Source: Crossiella equi | Lineage (GTDB): Bacteria > Actinomycetota > Actinomycetes > Mycobacteriales > Pseudonocardiaceae | Direction: 5' to 3' | NCBI RefSeq assembly: GCF_017876755.1 | Contig: NZ_JAGIOO010000001.1 | Coordinates: 6,867,786 to 6,931,785, forward strand | Length of the DNA: 64,000 bases | In this document: positions 39,024 through 47,189 of the stretch, piece after piece | Numbering within the stretch: the stretch's first letter is position 1 | How the letters are laid out: every line of letters begins with the position of its first letter | Made by a program: the position numbers and the translations under genes | Notes under the pieces: model-generated | Told to the model about the DNA's origin: nothing | What the model saw: only the letters and a program-made list of their open reading frames with translations | The model's database searches: none

Positions 39024-39263
39024 CACCGCCCCCCTTCGTGTCTGCGTAGGCCGTCCAGGTGTCACCCGGGTGCCTGCCGAATGGTAGGACCTGTCGCGGC
39101 TCCGGGCGCACGACGTGCCCAACGAGTGAGCGGGCGAAGGGGTACTCGGTCGGTCGCGGGCGGCCCTCCAGAGATGTCATCCGATCGAGTGGTAGCGCGG
39201 ATTGGTGCTGGTGGCGGAGGGTGATGCCCCGGCCGGTCGAAGATCCGGACCGGGGGACGCGGC

Positions 39264-39293
39264 TCGACCGCGCGGGGCCGTGACTGGTAGATC
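39264..39293 (+). promoter_or_regulatory. Possible promoter of the tandem methyltransferase genes
   Basis: TCGACC (39264-39269), 18-base spacer, TAGATC (39288-39293) lies 31 bases before the first gene. The rest of the 300-base divergent gap contains only a CACCCGGGTG palindrome (39063-39072) near the ROK gene start. Confidence 0.4.
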
Positions 39294-39324
39294 TGCCCTC
39301 TCTGCTCCCCGGAAGGACGGCGTA

Positions 39325-40134
39325 GTGGTGTCGAACGAGCCCGCCTGGGTGCCTGACGGCGTCAACACGGAGCTGCCCAGCTCGGCGCGCGTCTACGACT
39401 ACCTGCTCGGCGGCGGCCACAACTTCGAGATGGACCGCGACACCGCCGAGCGGCTGGAGACGGTCATGCCCGCCCGGCACATGGCCCGCAACAACCGGGC
39501 CTTCCTGGGCCGGGCCGTGCAGTTCCTGGTCGAGTCGGGCATCCGGCAGTTCCTCGACCTGGGCTCGGGCGTGCCGACGGTGGGCAACGTGCACGAGGTC
39601 GCCCAGCGCGCCGCGCCGGAGTCGCGCGTGGTCTACGTCGACATCGAGCCGGTCGCGGTCGCGCACAGCAAGCTGTGGCTGGCGGGCAACGACCGCGCGA
39701 CGATCATCCAGGGCGACCTGCGCGACCCCGAGCACGTGCTCACCCATCCCGACACCGCCCGCCTGCTCGACTTCCGCGAGCCGATCGCGCTGCTCATGGT
39801 GGCCGTGTTGCAGTTCATCCCGGACGCCGACGACCCCTGGGCGATCATCCGGCGCTACCGCGACCACCTGCCCCCGGGCAGCTACTTCGCCTTCTCCGCC
39901 TTCACCTGGGACGGCAACCCCGAGGCCATGGCCAGGGCGGTGGAGGTCTTCAGCCAGACGCAGGAGCCCCTCCACCCGCGCACCGGTGAGCAGATCCGGC
40001 GCTTCGCCGACGGGTTCGAGCTGGTCGAGCCCGGTCTGGTGCCCACCCCCAACTGGCGGCCGAGCAGCGAGGTCGTCGACGAGGAGGGCGGGCGCCAGTC
40101 CAACCTGTACGCCGGGGTCGGGCGGAAGGTCTAG
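39325..40134 (+). CDS. S-adenosyl methyltransferase, DUF574/PF04672 family (copy 1)
   Basis: 269 residues. The family signature is seen as NTELPSSARVYDYLLGGGHNFEMDR near the N-terminus and the SAM site FLDLGSGVPTVGNVHEVAQ, then VYVDIEPVAVAHS. This family is expanded in actinomycetes and its substrates are mostly unknown. GTG 39325 has GGAAGGA seven bases upstream. It is followed 40 bases later by a close paralogue. Confidence 0.88.
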   Translation: MVSNEPAWVPDGVNTELPSSARVYDYLLGGGHNFEMDRDTAERLETVMPARHMARNNRAFLGRAVQFLVESGIRQFLDLGSGVPTVGNVHEVAQRAAPESRVVYVDIEPVAVAHSKLWLAGNDRATIIQGDLRDPEHVLTHPDTARLLDFREPIALLMVAVLQFIPDADDPWAIIRRYRDHLPPGSYFAFSAFTWDGNPEAMARAVEVFSQTQEPLHPRTGEQIRRFADGFELVEPGLVPTPNWRPSSEVVDEEGGRQSNLYAGVGRKV

Positions 40135-40174
40135 CGCTATCCCTCCACTCCCCGGTCGAAAGGACTGCCCTCCC

Positions 40175-40981
40175 GTGCCGAACGAGCTCAACTGGGTCCC
40201 CGACAGCGTGAACATGGAGCTGCCCAGCTCCGCCCGCATCTACGACTACCTGCTTGGCGGCGGCCACAACTTCGAGATGGACCGCGCCGCCGCGGACCGC
40301 CTGCTCACCGTGGTGCCCGCCCGGGACATGGCCCGCCTGAACCGCGCGTTCCTGGGCCGGGCGGTGCAGTTCCTCGCCGAGTCGGGCATCCGGCAGTACC
40401 TGGACCTGGGCTCGGGCGTGCCGACGGTGGGCAACGTGCACGAGGTCGCCCAGAGCGCCGCCCCGGAGTCGCGCGTGGTCTACGTCGACATCGAGGCGGT
40501 CGCGGTCGCGCACAGCGAGCTGCTGCTGCGGGACAACGCCAACGCCGGGGTGATCCAGGCCGACCTGCGCGACCCGGAGGCCATCCTGGGCCACCCGGAG
40601 ACCAGGCGTTTGCTCGACTTCGGCCAGCCGGTCGCCCTGCTCCTGGTCGGCGTGTTGCAGTTCATCCCGGACGCCGACGACCCGTGGGCGATCATCCGCC
40701 GCTACCGCGACCACCTGCCCGCGGGCAGCTACCTGGCCTTCTCCGCCTTCACCTGGGACGGCGACCGCGAGGCCATGGCCAAGGCGGTCGAGGTCTTCAG
40801 CCACACCCAGGAGCCCGTGCACCCGCGCACCCGGGCCGACATCCTGCGCTTCGCCGACGGCTTCGAGCTGGTCGAGCCCGGCCTGGTCTACACACCGGCC
40901 TGGCGGCCGGACACCGGGACCGTGGACGAGGAGGACGTGCGCCACGCCAACCTGTTCGCCGCCGTGGCCCGCAAGGTCTAG
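40175..40981 (+). CDS. S-adenosyl methyltransferase, DUF574/PF04672 family (copy 2)
   Basis: 268 residues, sharing long identical stretches with copy 1 (ELPSSAR.YDYLLGGGHNFEMDR, LDLGSGVPTVGNVHEVAQ, VLQFIPDADDPWAIIRRYRDHLP), so the pair is a tandem duplication. Differences cluster in the substrate-facing middle (residues ~165-185) and C-terminus. GTG 40175 has GAAAGGA ten bases upstream. It is probably co-transcribed with copy 1. Confidence 0.88.
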   Translation: MPNELNWVPDSVNMELPSSARIYDYLLGGGHNFEMDRAAADRLLTVVPARDMARLNRAFLGRAVQFLAESGIRQYLDLGSGVPTVGNVHEVAQSAAPESRVVYVDIEAVAVAHSELLLRDNANAGVIQADLRDPEAILGHPETRRLLDFGQPVALLLVGVLQFIPDADDPWAIIRRYRDHLPAGSYLAFSAFTWDGDREAMAKAVEVFSHTQEPVHPRTRADILRFADGFELVEPGLVYTPAWRPDTGTVDEEDVRHANLFAAVARKV

Positions 40982-41195
40982 AGAACTTTCGCTCGGCTGG
41001 CCCAGTCGGGTACCGATCGGGCGACGATCGCCCTGTGCGCTGGTGCGGGTGTCCACCACCGGAGTGCCCGGCGCAATATGGTGGTGGGGCATCCGCCCTC
41101 GCCCGCCACCCTGTTCTCCGCCAGACCGAGGTGCCTCCCGTGCCGCTGCCCGCCCCTCGTCCCCGCCGGGGCACCACTGAGGGTGAGGTGCGGCC

Positions 41196-43310
41196 ATGAC
41201 CCGGTCGGGGCAGTGGGTGGCACTGGTCGAGCGGTGGCGGACCGAGATCTCGCGCGCGGTCTACGTGCCGATGACGCGCCCGGAGATGCACGGCTTCCTC
41301 AGCGAGCTGCTCGCCGAGCTGGTCGAGGAGGTGCGGGCCGGGCACGGCGAGCCGACGGTGGCCTCGCAGGTCGGCGAACGGCTCGTGGACGGGCAGTTCA
41401 TCCGGTCGGCCTGCCTGCACCGCACGATGCGGGTGCTCGGCGAGGGCCTGCCCCTGCTGCCCGAGGTGGCGGAGCTGCCCGACCTGGCGCAGCGCGTCAT
41501 CCTCGTGCTCGGCGCGGTCTCGGCCGGGTTCGCCGAGGCCATGCGGCGGCGCACGTTCGAGCAGCAGGAGGACGTCAAGCACGCCCTGCTGCGCGCCAAG
41601 GACAACGCCGAACGCGCGATGCGCAGCAGCGAGGCCCGGCTGCGCGAGGTGTTCACCAGCTCGGTCGTGGGCATCGCGATCACCGAGCTGGACGGCACGT
41701 TCGTCAACGTCAACCAGGCGCTGTGCGACATCCTGGGCCACTCCTCGGCCGGGATCCGCGAGCGCCGCATCACCGACTTCGTGCACCCGGACACCGCGGG
41801 CGAGGTCGCGCGGGCCTACGAGAGCCTGTTCGCCGGGCGCACCGAGCGGTTCCGGGTGATGGCCAAGCTGGCCAAGGCCGAGGACGAGACCGGGTTCGCC
41901 TACCTGGCGGTGTCGCTGCTGCGCGACGAGCAGGGCGAGCCCACCGGCTGCGTGACCATGGTCGAGGACGTCACCGAGCTGAAGCTGGTGCAGGACCGGC
42001 TGCACCACCAGGCCCTGCACGACCGCCTCACCGGCCTGGCCAACCGCCAGTTCTTCCTCACCCGCCTGGAGAGCGTGCTCGGCCGCACCGACCCGGACAC
42101 CGTGATGTCCATGTACCACCTGGACATCGACGGCTTCGGCATGATCAACAGCGGTCTGGGGCACGAGGTCGGCGACCAGGTGCTGCGCATGGTGGCCGAC
42201 AAGCTGCGCGCGGTGGTGGCCGGTGAGCAGGCCCTGGTCGCGCGCTTCGGCGGTGACGAGTTCGCGATCCTGGTGCGGCACGCGCCCACCACCCCCGACG
42301 TGGCCACCCTGGCCGCGCGGGTCAACGAGGAGCTGGGCGAGCCGGTCTACCTCACCGACCGGGGCGTGGCGGTCTCGGCCAGCATCGGCGTGGTGCAGAC
42401 GACCGTGGGCCGCATCCGCCCGCCCGAGCTGCTCCGCTCGGCGGCGGCCACGCTGCGCCGGGTGAAGTCCTCGGGCCGCCGCCAGTGGGGCCTTTCCGAC
42501 CCGGACGCCGACCGCCGCGACCGCGAGCGCTTCGCCCTGGCGGCCACGATGCCGGGCGCGTGGGAGAACGGCGAGCTGCGCCTGCTGTACCAGCCGGTGC
42601 GGCACCTGGCCCAGGAACGGCTGGCGGGTGTGGAGGTGCTGCTGCACTGGCAGCACCCGGAGGCGGGCGAGATCAACCACGACGACTGCGTGCGCCTGGC
42701 CGAGGAGACCGGCCTGACCATCCTGATCGGCCAGTGGATGCTGCGCACGGCCTGCGAACAGCTCGCGCGCTGGCAGCAGGAGTTCCAGGCCGAGATGCCC
42801 CCGATCGGCCTGCGTCTGGGCCGCAGCCAGGCCGCCGACCCGGACCTGGTCGGCGATGTGCGCAAGGTCCTGGACGGCGTGGGCCTGTCCCCGGCCCAGC
42901 TGTGGCTGGGCGTCCCGGCCACGGCCCTGCTCACGGGCTTCGGCGAGGTCGAGGACAACGTCGAGACCCTCTCCTCGATGGGTGTGCCCCTGCTGCTGGA
43001 CGAGTTCTGCTGCGGCACCGACGAGCTCACCCTGGTCGACGAGATCGGCGTGACCTCGGTCCGCCTCTCCGCCCGCCTGGTCCACCGCCTTTCCCAGCCT
43101 GCCCCCTCCGAACTGCTCACCAAGGCCATCCAGACCATGGTCCCGATGGTCCACCGCCTGGAAGCGGCCGTGCTGATGGACGGCGTCGCCACGGCCGAAC
43201 ACGCCCGTCGCTGCGAAGCCCTGGGCGCGGACCTGGTCCAGGGCAGCTACTACGGCCCACCGGGCCCACCGGCGGAGATGACCGCGGTGCTGGCCAGGGC
43301 CTTCGCGTGA
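41196..43310 (+). CDS. PAS-GGDEF-EAL protein, EAL domain degenerate
   Basis: 704 residues. A helical N-terminal region of ~145 residues is followed by a PAS domain (LREVFTSSVVGIAITELDGTFVNVNQALCDILG), a GGDEF domain with intact GGDEF at 352-356, and an EAL domain. The EAL motif reads EVL (480-482), the DDFGTGYSSL motif reads DEFCCGTDEL (from Asp602) and the KID motif is missing. It can therefore probably make c-di-GMP but not hydrolyse it; the EAL part may bind it or be regulatory. ATG 41196 has GGTGAGGTG upstream. The NYN-like gene follows after 13 bases. Confidence 0.9.
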   Translation: MTRSGQWVALVERWRTEISRAVYVPMTRPEMHGFLSELLAELVEEVRAGHGEPTVASQVGERLVDGQFIRSACLHRTMRVLGEGLPLLPEVAELPDLAQRVILVLGAVSAGFAEAMRRRTFEQQEDVKHALLRAKDNAERAMRSSEARLREVFTSSVVGIAITELDGTFVNVNQALCDILGHSSAGIRERRITDFVHPDTAGEVARAYESLFAGRTERFRVMAKLAKAEDETGFAYLAVSLLRDEQGEPTGCVTMVEDVTELKLVQDRLHHQALHDRLTGLANRQFFLTRLESVLGRTDPDTVMSMYHLDIDGFGMINSGLGHEVGDQVLRMVADKLRAVVAGEQALVARFGGDEFAILVRHAPTTPDVATLAARVNEELGEPVYLTDRGVAVSASIGVVQTTVGRIRPPELLRSAAATLRRVKSSGRRQWGLSDPDADRRDRERFALAATMPGAWENGELRLLYQPVRHLAQERLAGVEVLLHWQHPEAGEINHDDCVRLAEETGLTILIGQWMLRTACEQLARWQQEFQAEMPPIGLRLGRSQAADPDLVGDVRKVLDGVGLSPAQLWLGVPATALLTGFGEVEDNVETLSSMGVPLLLDEFCCGTDELTLVDEIGVTSVRLSARLVHRLSQPAPSELLTKAIQTMVPMVHRLEAAVLMDGVATAEHARRCEALGADLVQGSYYGPPGPPAEMTAVLARAFA

Positions 43311-43323
43311 CCGGGACGCGCAC

Positions 43324-43719
43324 ATGACCGGCGGCGTGGTCATCGTCGACGCGGCCAACGTGGTGGGCAGCGTCCCGGACGGCTGGTGGCGTGACCGGGC
43401 CGGTGCCACGGCAAGACTGCTGGAGACCCTGAACCCGTTGCCCGCCAAGGGCTTGGCCGCACCCGGGCTCCCACCGTGGGCCGCCGAGCCGCCGCTGACC
43501 ATGATCCTGGTGGTCGAGGGCCGGGCGGGCGGTACCCAGGCCACCGGCGCGGTGCGGGTGCACCGGGCGGCCGGGTCGGGTGATGAGGCCATCGTGGAGC
43601 TCGTGCGCGGGCTGCCCGGGCCGACGCTGGTGGTCACCGCGGATCGTGGGCTGCGGGAGCGGGTCCGGGAGCTCGGGGCGGAGGTCGCCGGGCCGAGCAC
43701 GGTGCGGCCGCGGGCCTGA
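43324..43719 (+). CDS. NYN/PIN-like domain protein
   Basis: 131 residues. VVIVDAANVVGSVPDGWWRDR at the start and LVVTADRGLRERVRELGAEV near the end place acidic residues as in NYN (YacP-like) PIN-fold nucleases. Actinomycete homologues are often labelled NTP pyrophosphohydrolase without support. RNase activity is an inference. It lies 13 bases after the GGDEF gene and is followed by hairpins. Confidence 0.75.
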   Translation: MTGGVVIVDAANVVGSVPDGWWRDRAGATARLLETLNPLPAKGLAAPGLPPWAAEPPLTMILVVEGRAGGTQATGAVRVHRAAGSGDEAIVELVRGLPGPTLVVTADRGLRERVRELGAEVAGPSTVRPRA

Positions 43720-43804
43720 GCAGAACCACGCGCCTGGGCAGCGCCGCGGGCTCGGGCGGTGCTGCCCGCCAGCCGTTCCCCACGCACGCGTGCCTCGCCA
43801 GGGC

Positions 43805-43829
43805 CCTGCCCGCTCCGGTTGCGGGCAGG
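43805..43829. terminator. Hairpin between convergent genes
   Basis: A perfect 9-bp stem, CCTGCCCGC / GCGGGCAGG, with a seven-base loop lies in the 232-base gap between the NYN-like gene and the tricorn gene. A second, less regular dyad (GGGCAGC / GCTGCCC) is at about 43737-43768. Confidence 0.6.
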
Positions 43830-43951
43830 CTGACTCGACCCGGTCAGGTGCGCCGGGCTCCATCGTGACCAGCGCTGCCCCAGCTTTCCCGCAGCCGCCG
43901 GTCCCCGCGCCAGCCTCCCCGTGGCCGCCGGTCTCCCGCGCCCGGCCGGGG

Positions 43952-46900
43952 TCAGTCCTCCTCCGGCGCGAGCTGGGCCAGTGCCAGCCGGATGGCCTCA
44001 GTCAGCTGCGGGTCGCCCGGTGCGCCCGGTGGGATCTCCACCTCGACGTCCGGCCGCACGCCGTCGTTCTCCAGGGCCGGGCCGATGCCCGGGGCGTGGA
44101 AGGCGTCCTCCGGTTGCATGGCCAGGGTGCCGTCGGCCAGGACGCAGCGCGGGCGGTTGCCGACCACACCGCCCCAGGTCCGTTTGCCCACCAGGGGACC
44201 CAGGCCAGCCACCCGGACCGAGTTGCCCATGATCTCGGCGTTGGAGCCGGTCTCCTCGTTGACCAGGAACACGCACGAGCCGAACAGCGTGTCGAAGGGG
44301 TAGCGCACCGGTTCGCCCCACCGCACCTGGAACTCGCCGTAGGCCGGGCGCGCCAGCTTCTCCAGCAGCAGGTGGCCGATGCCGCCACCCAGGTCGAAGC
44401 GCAGGTCGACCACCAGACCGTCCTTTTCGGACTCGGTCAGCCAGGCCCGGTGGAACTCGGCGAAGCCCCGCCCGAAGTTCTCCGGCACGTGGATGTACCC
44501 GATGCGCCCCCCGGTCGCCTCGTGCACCGACCGCCGGTTCGCCCGCACCCACTCCCGGTACCGCAGCGCGCGCTCATCCGCCAGCGGTCGCACCCACACC
44601 GTGCGCCGCTGCCCGTCCCGGTCCACCGTCAGCTGGACCCGTTGCCCCGCCTTGCCTTCCAGTAGCGCGCCGAGCGGCGGACCTGCCGGATGACCGTCCA
44701 CCTCGGACAGCAGGTCGCCCGGGGCCAGGTTCAGGCCAGGTGCGGTCAGCGGCCCGGCCGCCGTGGTGTCCCACGAGTCGCCGCGGGGCAGCCCGAGCAG
44801 GCGGTAGCCCCCCGCCTCGGTGTCCAGGCGCAGGTCGGCGCCCAGCAGGCCCACGTCCGGCCCGCCGCCGTCGGCCGGGACCGGGGAGACACGGGCGTGT
44901 GAGGTCCGCGCCTCGCTCTGCAGCTCCCGCAACAGGTCGGTGAACTCCGAGGCGGTGTGCACCAGCTCCAGCAGCGGCTGGTACCGCTCCCGCATCGACT
45001 CCCACGCCACCCCGGCGAGGTCGGCCGTCCAGAAGTGCTCGCGCATGAACCGCCAGGTCTCGTCCAGCATCTGCCGCCGCTCGGCCCGCAGGTCGATCGT
45101 CAGCTCCGCCGACAGGTCCAGCCAGTCCTCGCCCGTGAACGGCTTGCCTGTGGCCACCAGGCCCACGCGGTTGCCCGCGCGCACCAGCGTGGTGCCACCG
45201 TCGCCGCTCACCTGCACGCTGGACACGTGCTCGCCCAGTGCCCGGAACCCGCCCGCCAGGTCGGCGTGCCACACCGTGGCCTTGGGCGAGACCGTGCCGC
45301 CCAGGATCTCCCGCAGCGCGGGCGCCGAGTACTCGCTCAGCGCGCCCTCAAGAGGCCGGGACAACACCAGCACGCCGTCAGTGGTCGCCACCAGCTGGGC
45401 GTAGCGGTCTTCGGGAACGGGGAACGCCACCACACGATCCGCCAGTCCGTCACCGTCCACCCGGAACGGTGCGTCGGGAGTCAGGGTAGCACCGTCGAAA
45501 GGTGAGAACTCCTCGCGCCGCAACGGGATCAGGTACGGCCGCACGGTGCGCGGGAAGGACATCTCGAACAGCATCAGGTTGTCCCGCACCGGGTCGAACA
45601 CGCGGTGCGACAGGAAGTACAGGAACCGTCCGGACGGGTCGAAGGCGGGGGAGAAGTCGCGGAACTCCGGCCGCGTGGCCGCCACCGTGCGCCCGGTGGC
45701 CACCTCGCACAGCACGATCGTCCGCCCGGCGAAGCTGCTCGGCTTGCTGTAGGCCAGCCAGGACCCGTCCGGCGACCAGGCGAGCCCGGTGATGCCGCCG
45801 CCGTTCATGCCGATCGTGTAGGTCTCCCAGCGCGCGCGGTCCAGTCGCCGCACCTCGCCCGTGCCGCAGTGCACCACCAGCAGCTCCAGCCGGTGGTTGG
45901 TCAGCGCCACCAGCTCGCCCGCCGGGGCGGCCACCAGCTCGGCCGGGCGGCCCAGGTCGGCGTCGAAGCGGCGCAGCAGCGCGCCGGAGTCCACGTCGTG
46001 CAGCTCCAGCCGGTCCTCGCCGGGCGCGTCGCCCACCACCGCGATCCGCCGCCCGTCCGCCAGCCAGCGCGGCCGCCGGTACCGCACGCCGTTGGCCTGG
46101 CCCAGGTGCCGCGCCCCGCCGGGGCCGCCCACCACCGCGACCCGGCCCCGCGTCTCCAGCACCACCCGCCGCCCGTCCGGGGACGGGCTGGCGTCGCTGA
46201 GCCGCTGCGCCAGGTCGACCACCACGCGCTGCGGCGGCGCGGCGGGCAGCTCGACCCGGATGGGCCGCACCGTGCCGTCACGCAGGTCGAGCAGCCGCAG
46301 CCGTCCGCCCTGCTGGTACACCGTCCGCGTGCCGTCGCTGCGGGCGGCACGCACGTAGTACTCGTCCGGCTCGGTGTGCCCGCGCAGGTCCGAGCCGTCC
46401 GGCGCGCAGGAGTACAGGCCGCCCTGCCCCTCGTGGTCGGACAGGAAGTACACCCGCCCACCGGCCCAGTGCGGGCTGTGCAGGCTCGCGGGCAGGTCCA
46501 GCAATGGCCGGAACCCGGACCCCTCGGCGCCGTCGGCGACCCACAACTGGCCCTTGCGGCCGCCCCGGTAGCCCTTGAACCCGGCCGTGACCGGGTCGTA
46601 CCAGGTGTGCCTGCCCAGCAGGACCCCGTGCTCGGGGTCGACCGCGGCGTCCCAGGCCCAGCCCCAGGGCAGCGCCTCGGGCTCCCCGCCGTCGACGGGG
46701 ACGGCGTGGATGTGGGTGTAGTCGGGTGCGGCGAAGGGGAGCGCGCTGTCGCTGGCGAACAGCACCCGGCCGTCCGGGGCCCAGCCGCACACCCGGCTGG
46801 CGGCGCCGAGCCAGGTCAGCCGTCGCACCTCACCGGAGTGGACGGACACGGTGTGCACCTCGCCGCCCCGAGCATAGGCCACCAGCGAGCCGTCCGGGGA

Positions 46901-47053
46901 CAGCACCGGACCGTCCGCGGCCCCGGCCAGCACCCGCCGCGCCGCGCCGCCGGTGGCCGCGACCGCCCACAACTCGTCCCGGCTGCGGAAGACCACGGTA
47001 TCCCCGGCGATGCTCGGGCTCGTCAGATATCCAGCACCACCCATGTGGACCAT
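43952..47053 (-). CDS. Tricorn-type protease (S41 family)
   Basis: About 1033 residues; a large cytoplasmic peptidase that trims peptides. The N-terminal two-thirds are beta-propeller repeats (many SPDG/GGxxR units). A PDZ-like region and the S41 core follow. Catalytic candidates are Ser718-His719 (TSHAR), nucleophile Ser937 (GSNAE) and Glu995 (LENDG), and GLGPLVGKRTWGGVVG is the family signature. The residue after the nucleophile is Asn938 where archaeal Tricorn has Asp. The start is uncertain: ATG 47053, ATG 47044 or GTG 47080. It is divergent from the peptide transporter operon, whose imported peptides it may digest. Confidence 0.9.
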   Translation of the reverse strand: MVHMGGAGYLTSPSIAGDTVVFRSRDELWAVAATGGAARRVLAGAADGPVLSPDGSLVAYARGGEVHTVSVHSGEVRRLTWLGAASRVCGWAPDGRVLFASDSALPFAAPDYTHIHAVPVDGGEPEALPWGWAWDAAVDPEHGVLLGRHTWYDPVTAGFKGYRGGRKGQLWVADGAEGSGFRPLLDLPASLHSPHWAGGRVYFLSDHEGQGGLYSCAPDGSDLRGHTEPDEYYVRAARSDGTRTVYQQGGRLRLLDLRDGTVRPIRVELPAAPPQRVVVDLAQRLSDASPSPDGRRVVLETRGRVAVVGGPGGARHLGQANGVRYRRPRWLADGRRIAVVGDAPGEDRLELHDVDSGALLRRFDADLGRPAELVAAPAGELVALTNHRLELLVVHCGTGEVRRLDRARWETYTIGMNGGGITGLAWSPDGSWLAYSKPSSFAGRTIVLCEVATGRTVAATRPEFRDFSPAFDPSGRFLYFLSHRVFDPVRDNLMLFEMSFPRTVRPYLIPLRREEFSPFDGATLTPDAPFRVDGDGLADRVVAFPVPEDRYAQLVATTDGVLVLSRPLEGALSEYSAPALREILGGTVSPKATVWHADLAGGFRALGEHVSSVQVSGDGGTTLVRAGNRVGLVATGKPFTGEDWLDLSAELTIDLRAERRQMLDETWRFMREHFWTADLAGVAWESMRERYQPLLELVHTASEFTDLLRELQSEARTSHARVSPVPADGGGPDVGLLGADLRLDTEAGGYRLLGLPRGDSWDTTAAGPLTAPGLNLAPGDLLSEVDGHPAGPPLGALLEGKAGQRVQLTVDRDGQRRTVWVRPLADERALRYREWVRANRRSVHEATGGRIGYIHVPENFGRGFAEFHRAWLTESEKDGLVVDLRFDLGGGIGHLLLEKLARPAYGEFQVRWGEPVRYPFDTLFGSCVFLVNEETGSNAEIMGNSVRVAGLGPLVGKRTWGGVVGNRPRCVLADGTLAMQPEDAFHAPGIGPALENDGVRPDVEVEIPPGAPGDPQLTEAIRLALAQLAPEED

Positions 47054-47157
47054 GGTGCAACCCGGATCACCGAATCCCACTTGTGGGTGACGTCAAACCG
47101 ATTGCCTTCAGTTGTTCTGATGCTCAATGCGAGGCGCTTTCCTCCGGCCCTACGGTG

Positions 47158-47182
47158 TCCCTCACGCCACCGACGTGAGGGA
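47158..47182 (+). promoter_or_regulatory. Hairpin covering the ribosome site of the peptide-binding gene
   Basis: TCCCTCACG / CGTGAGGGA is a perfect 9-bp inverted repeat with a seven-base loop. Its right arm covers most of the GAGGGAG ribosome site (47177-47183) of the next gene. It could act in RNA as a translation switch or in DNA as an operator; TACGGT at 47151-47156 may be the -10 box. Confidence 0.4.
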
Positions 47183-47189
47183 GTGGATC

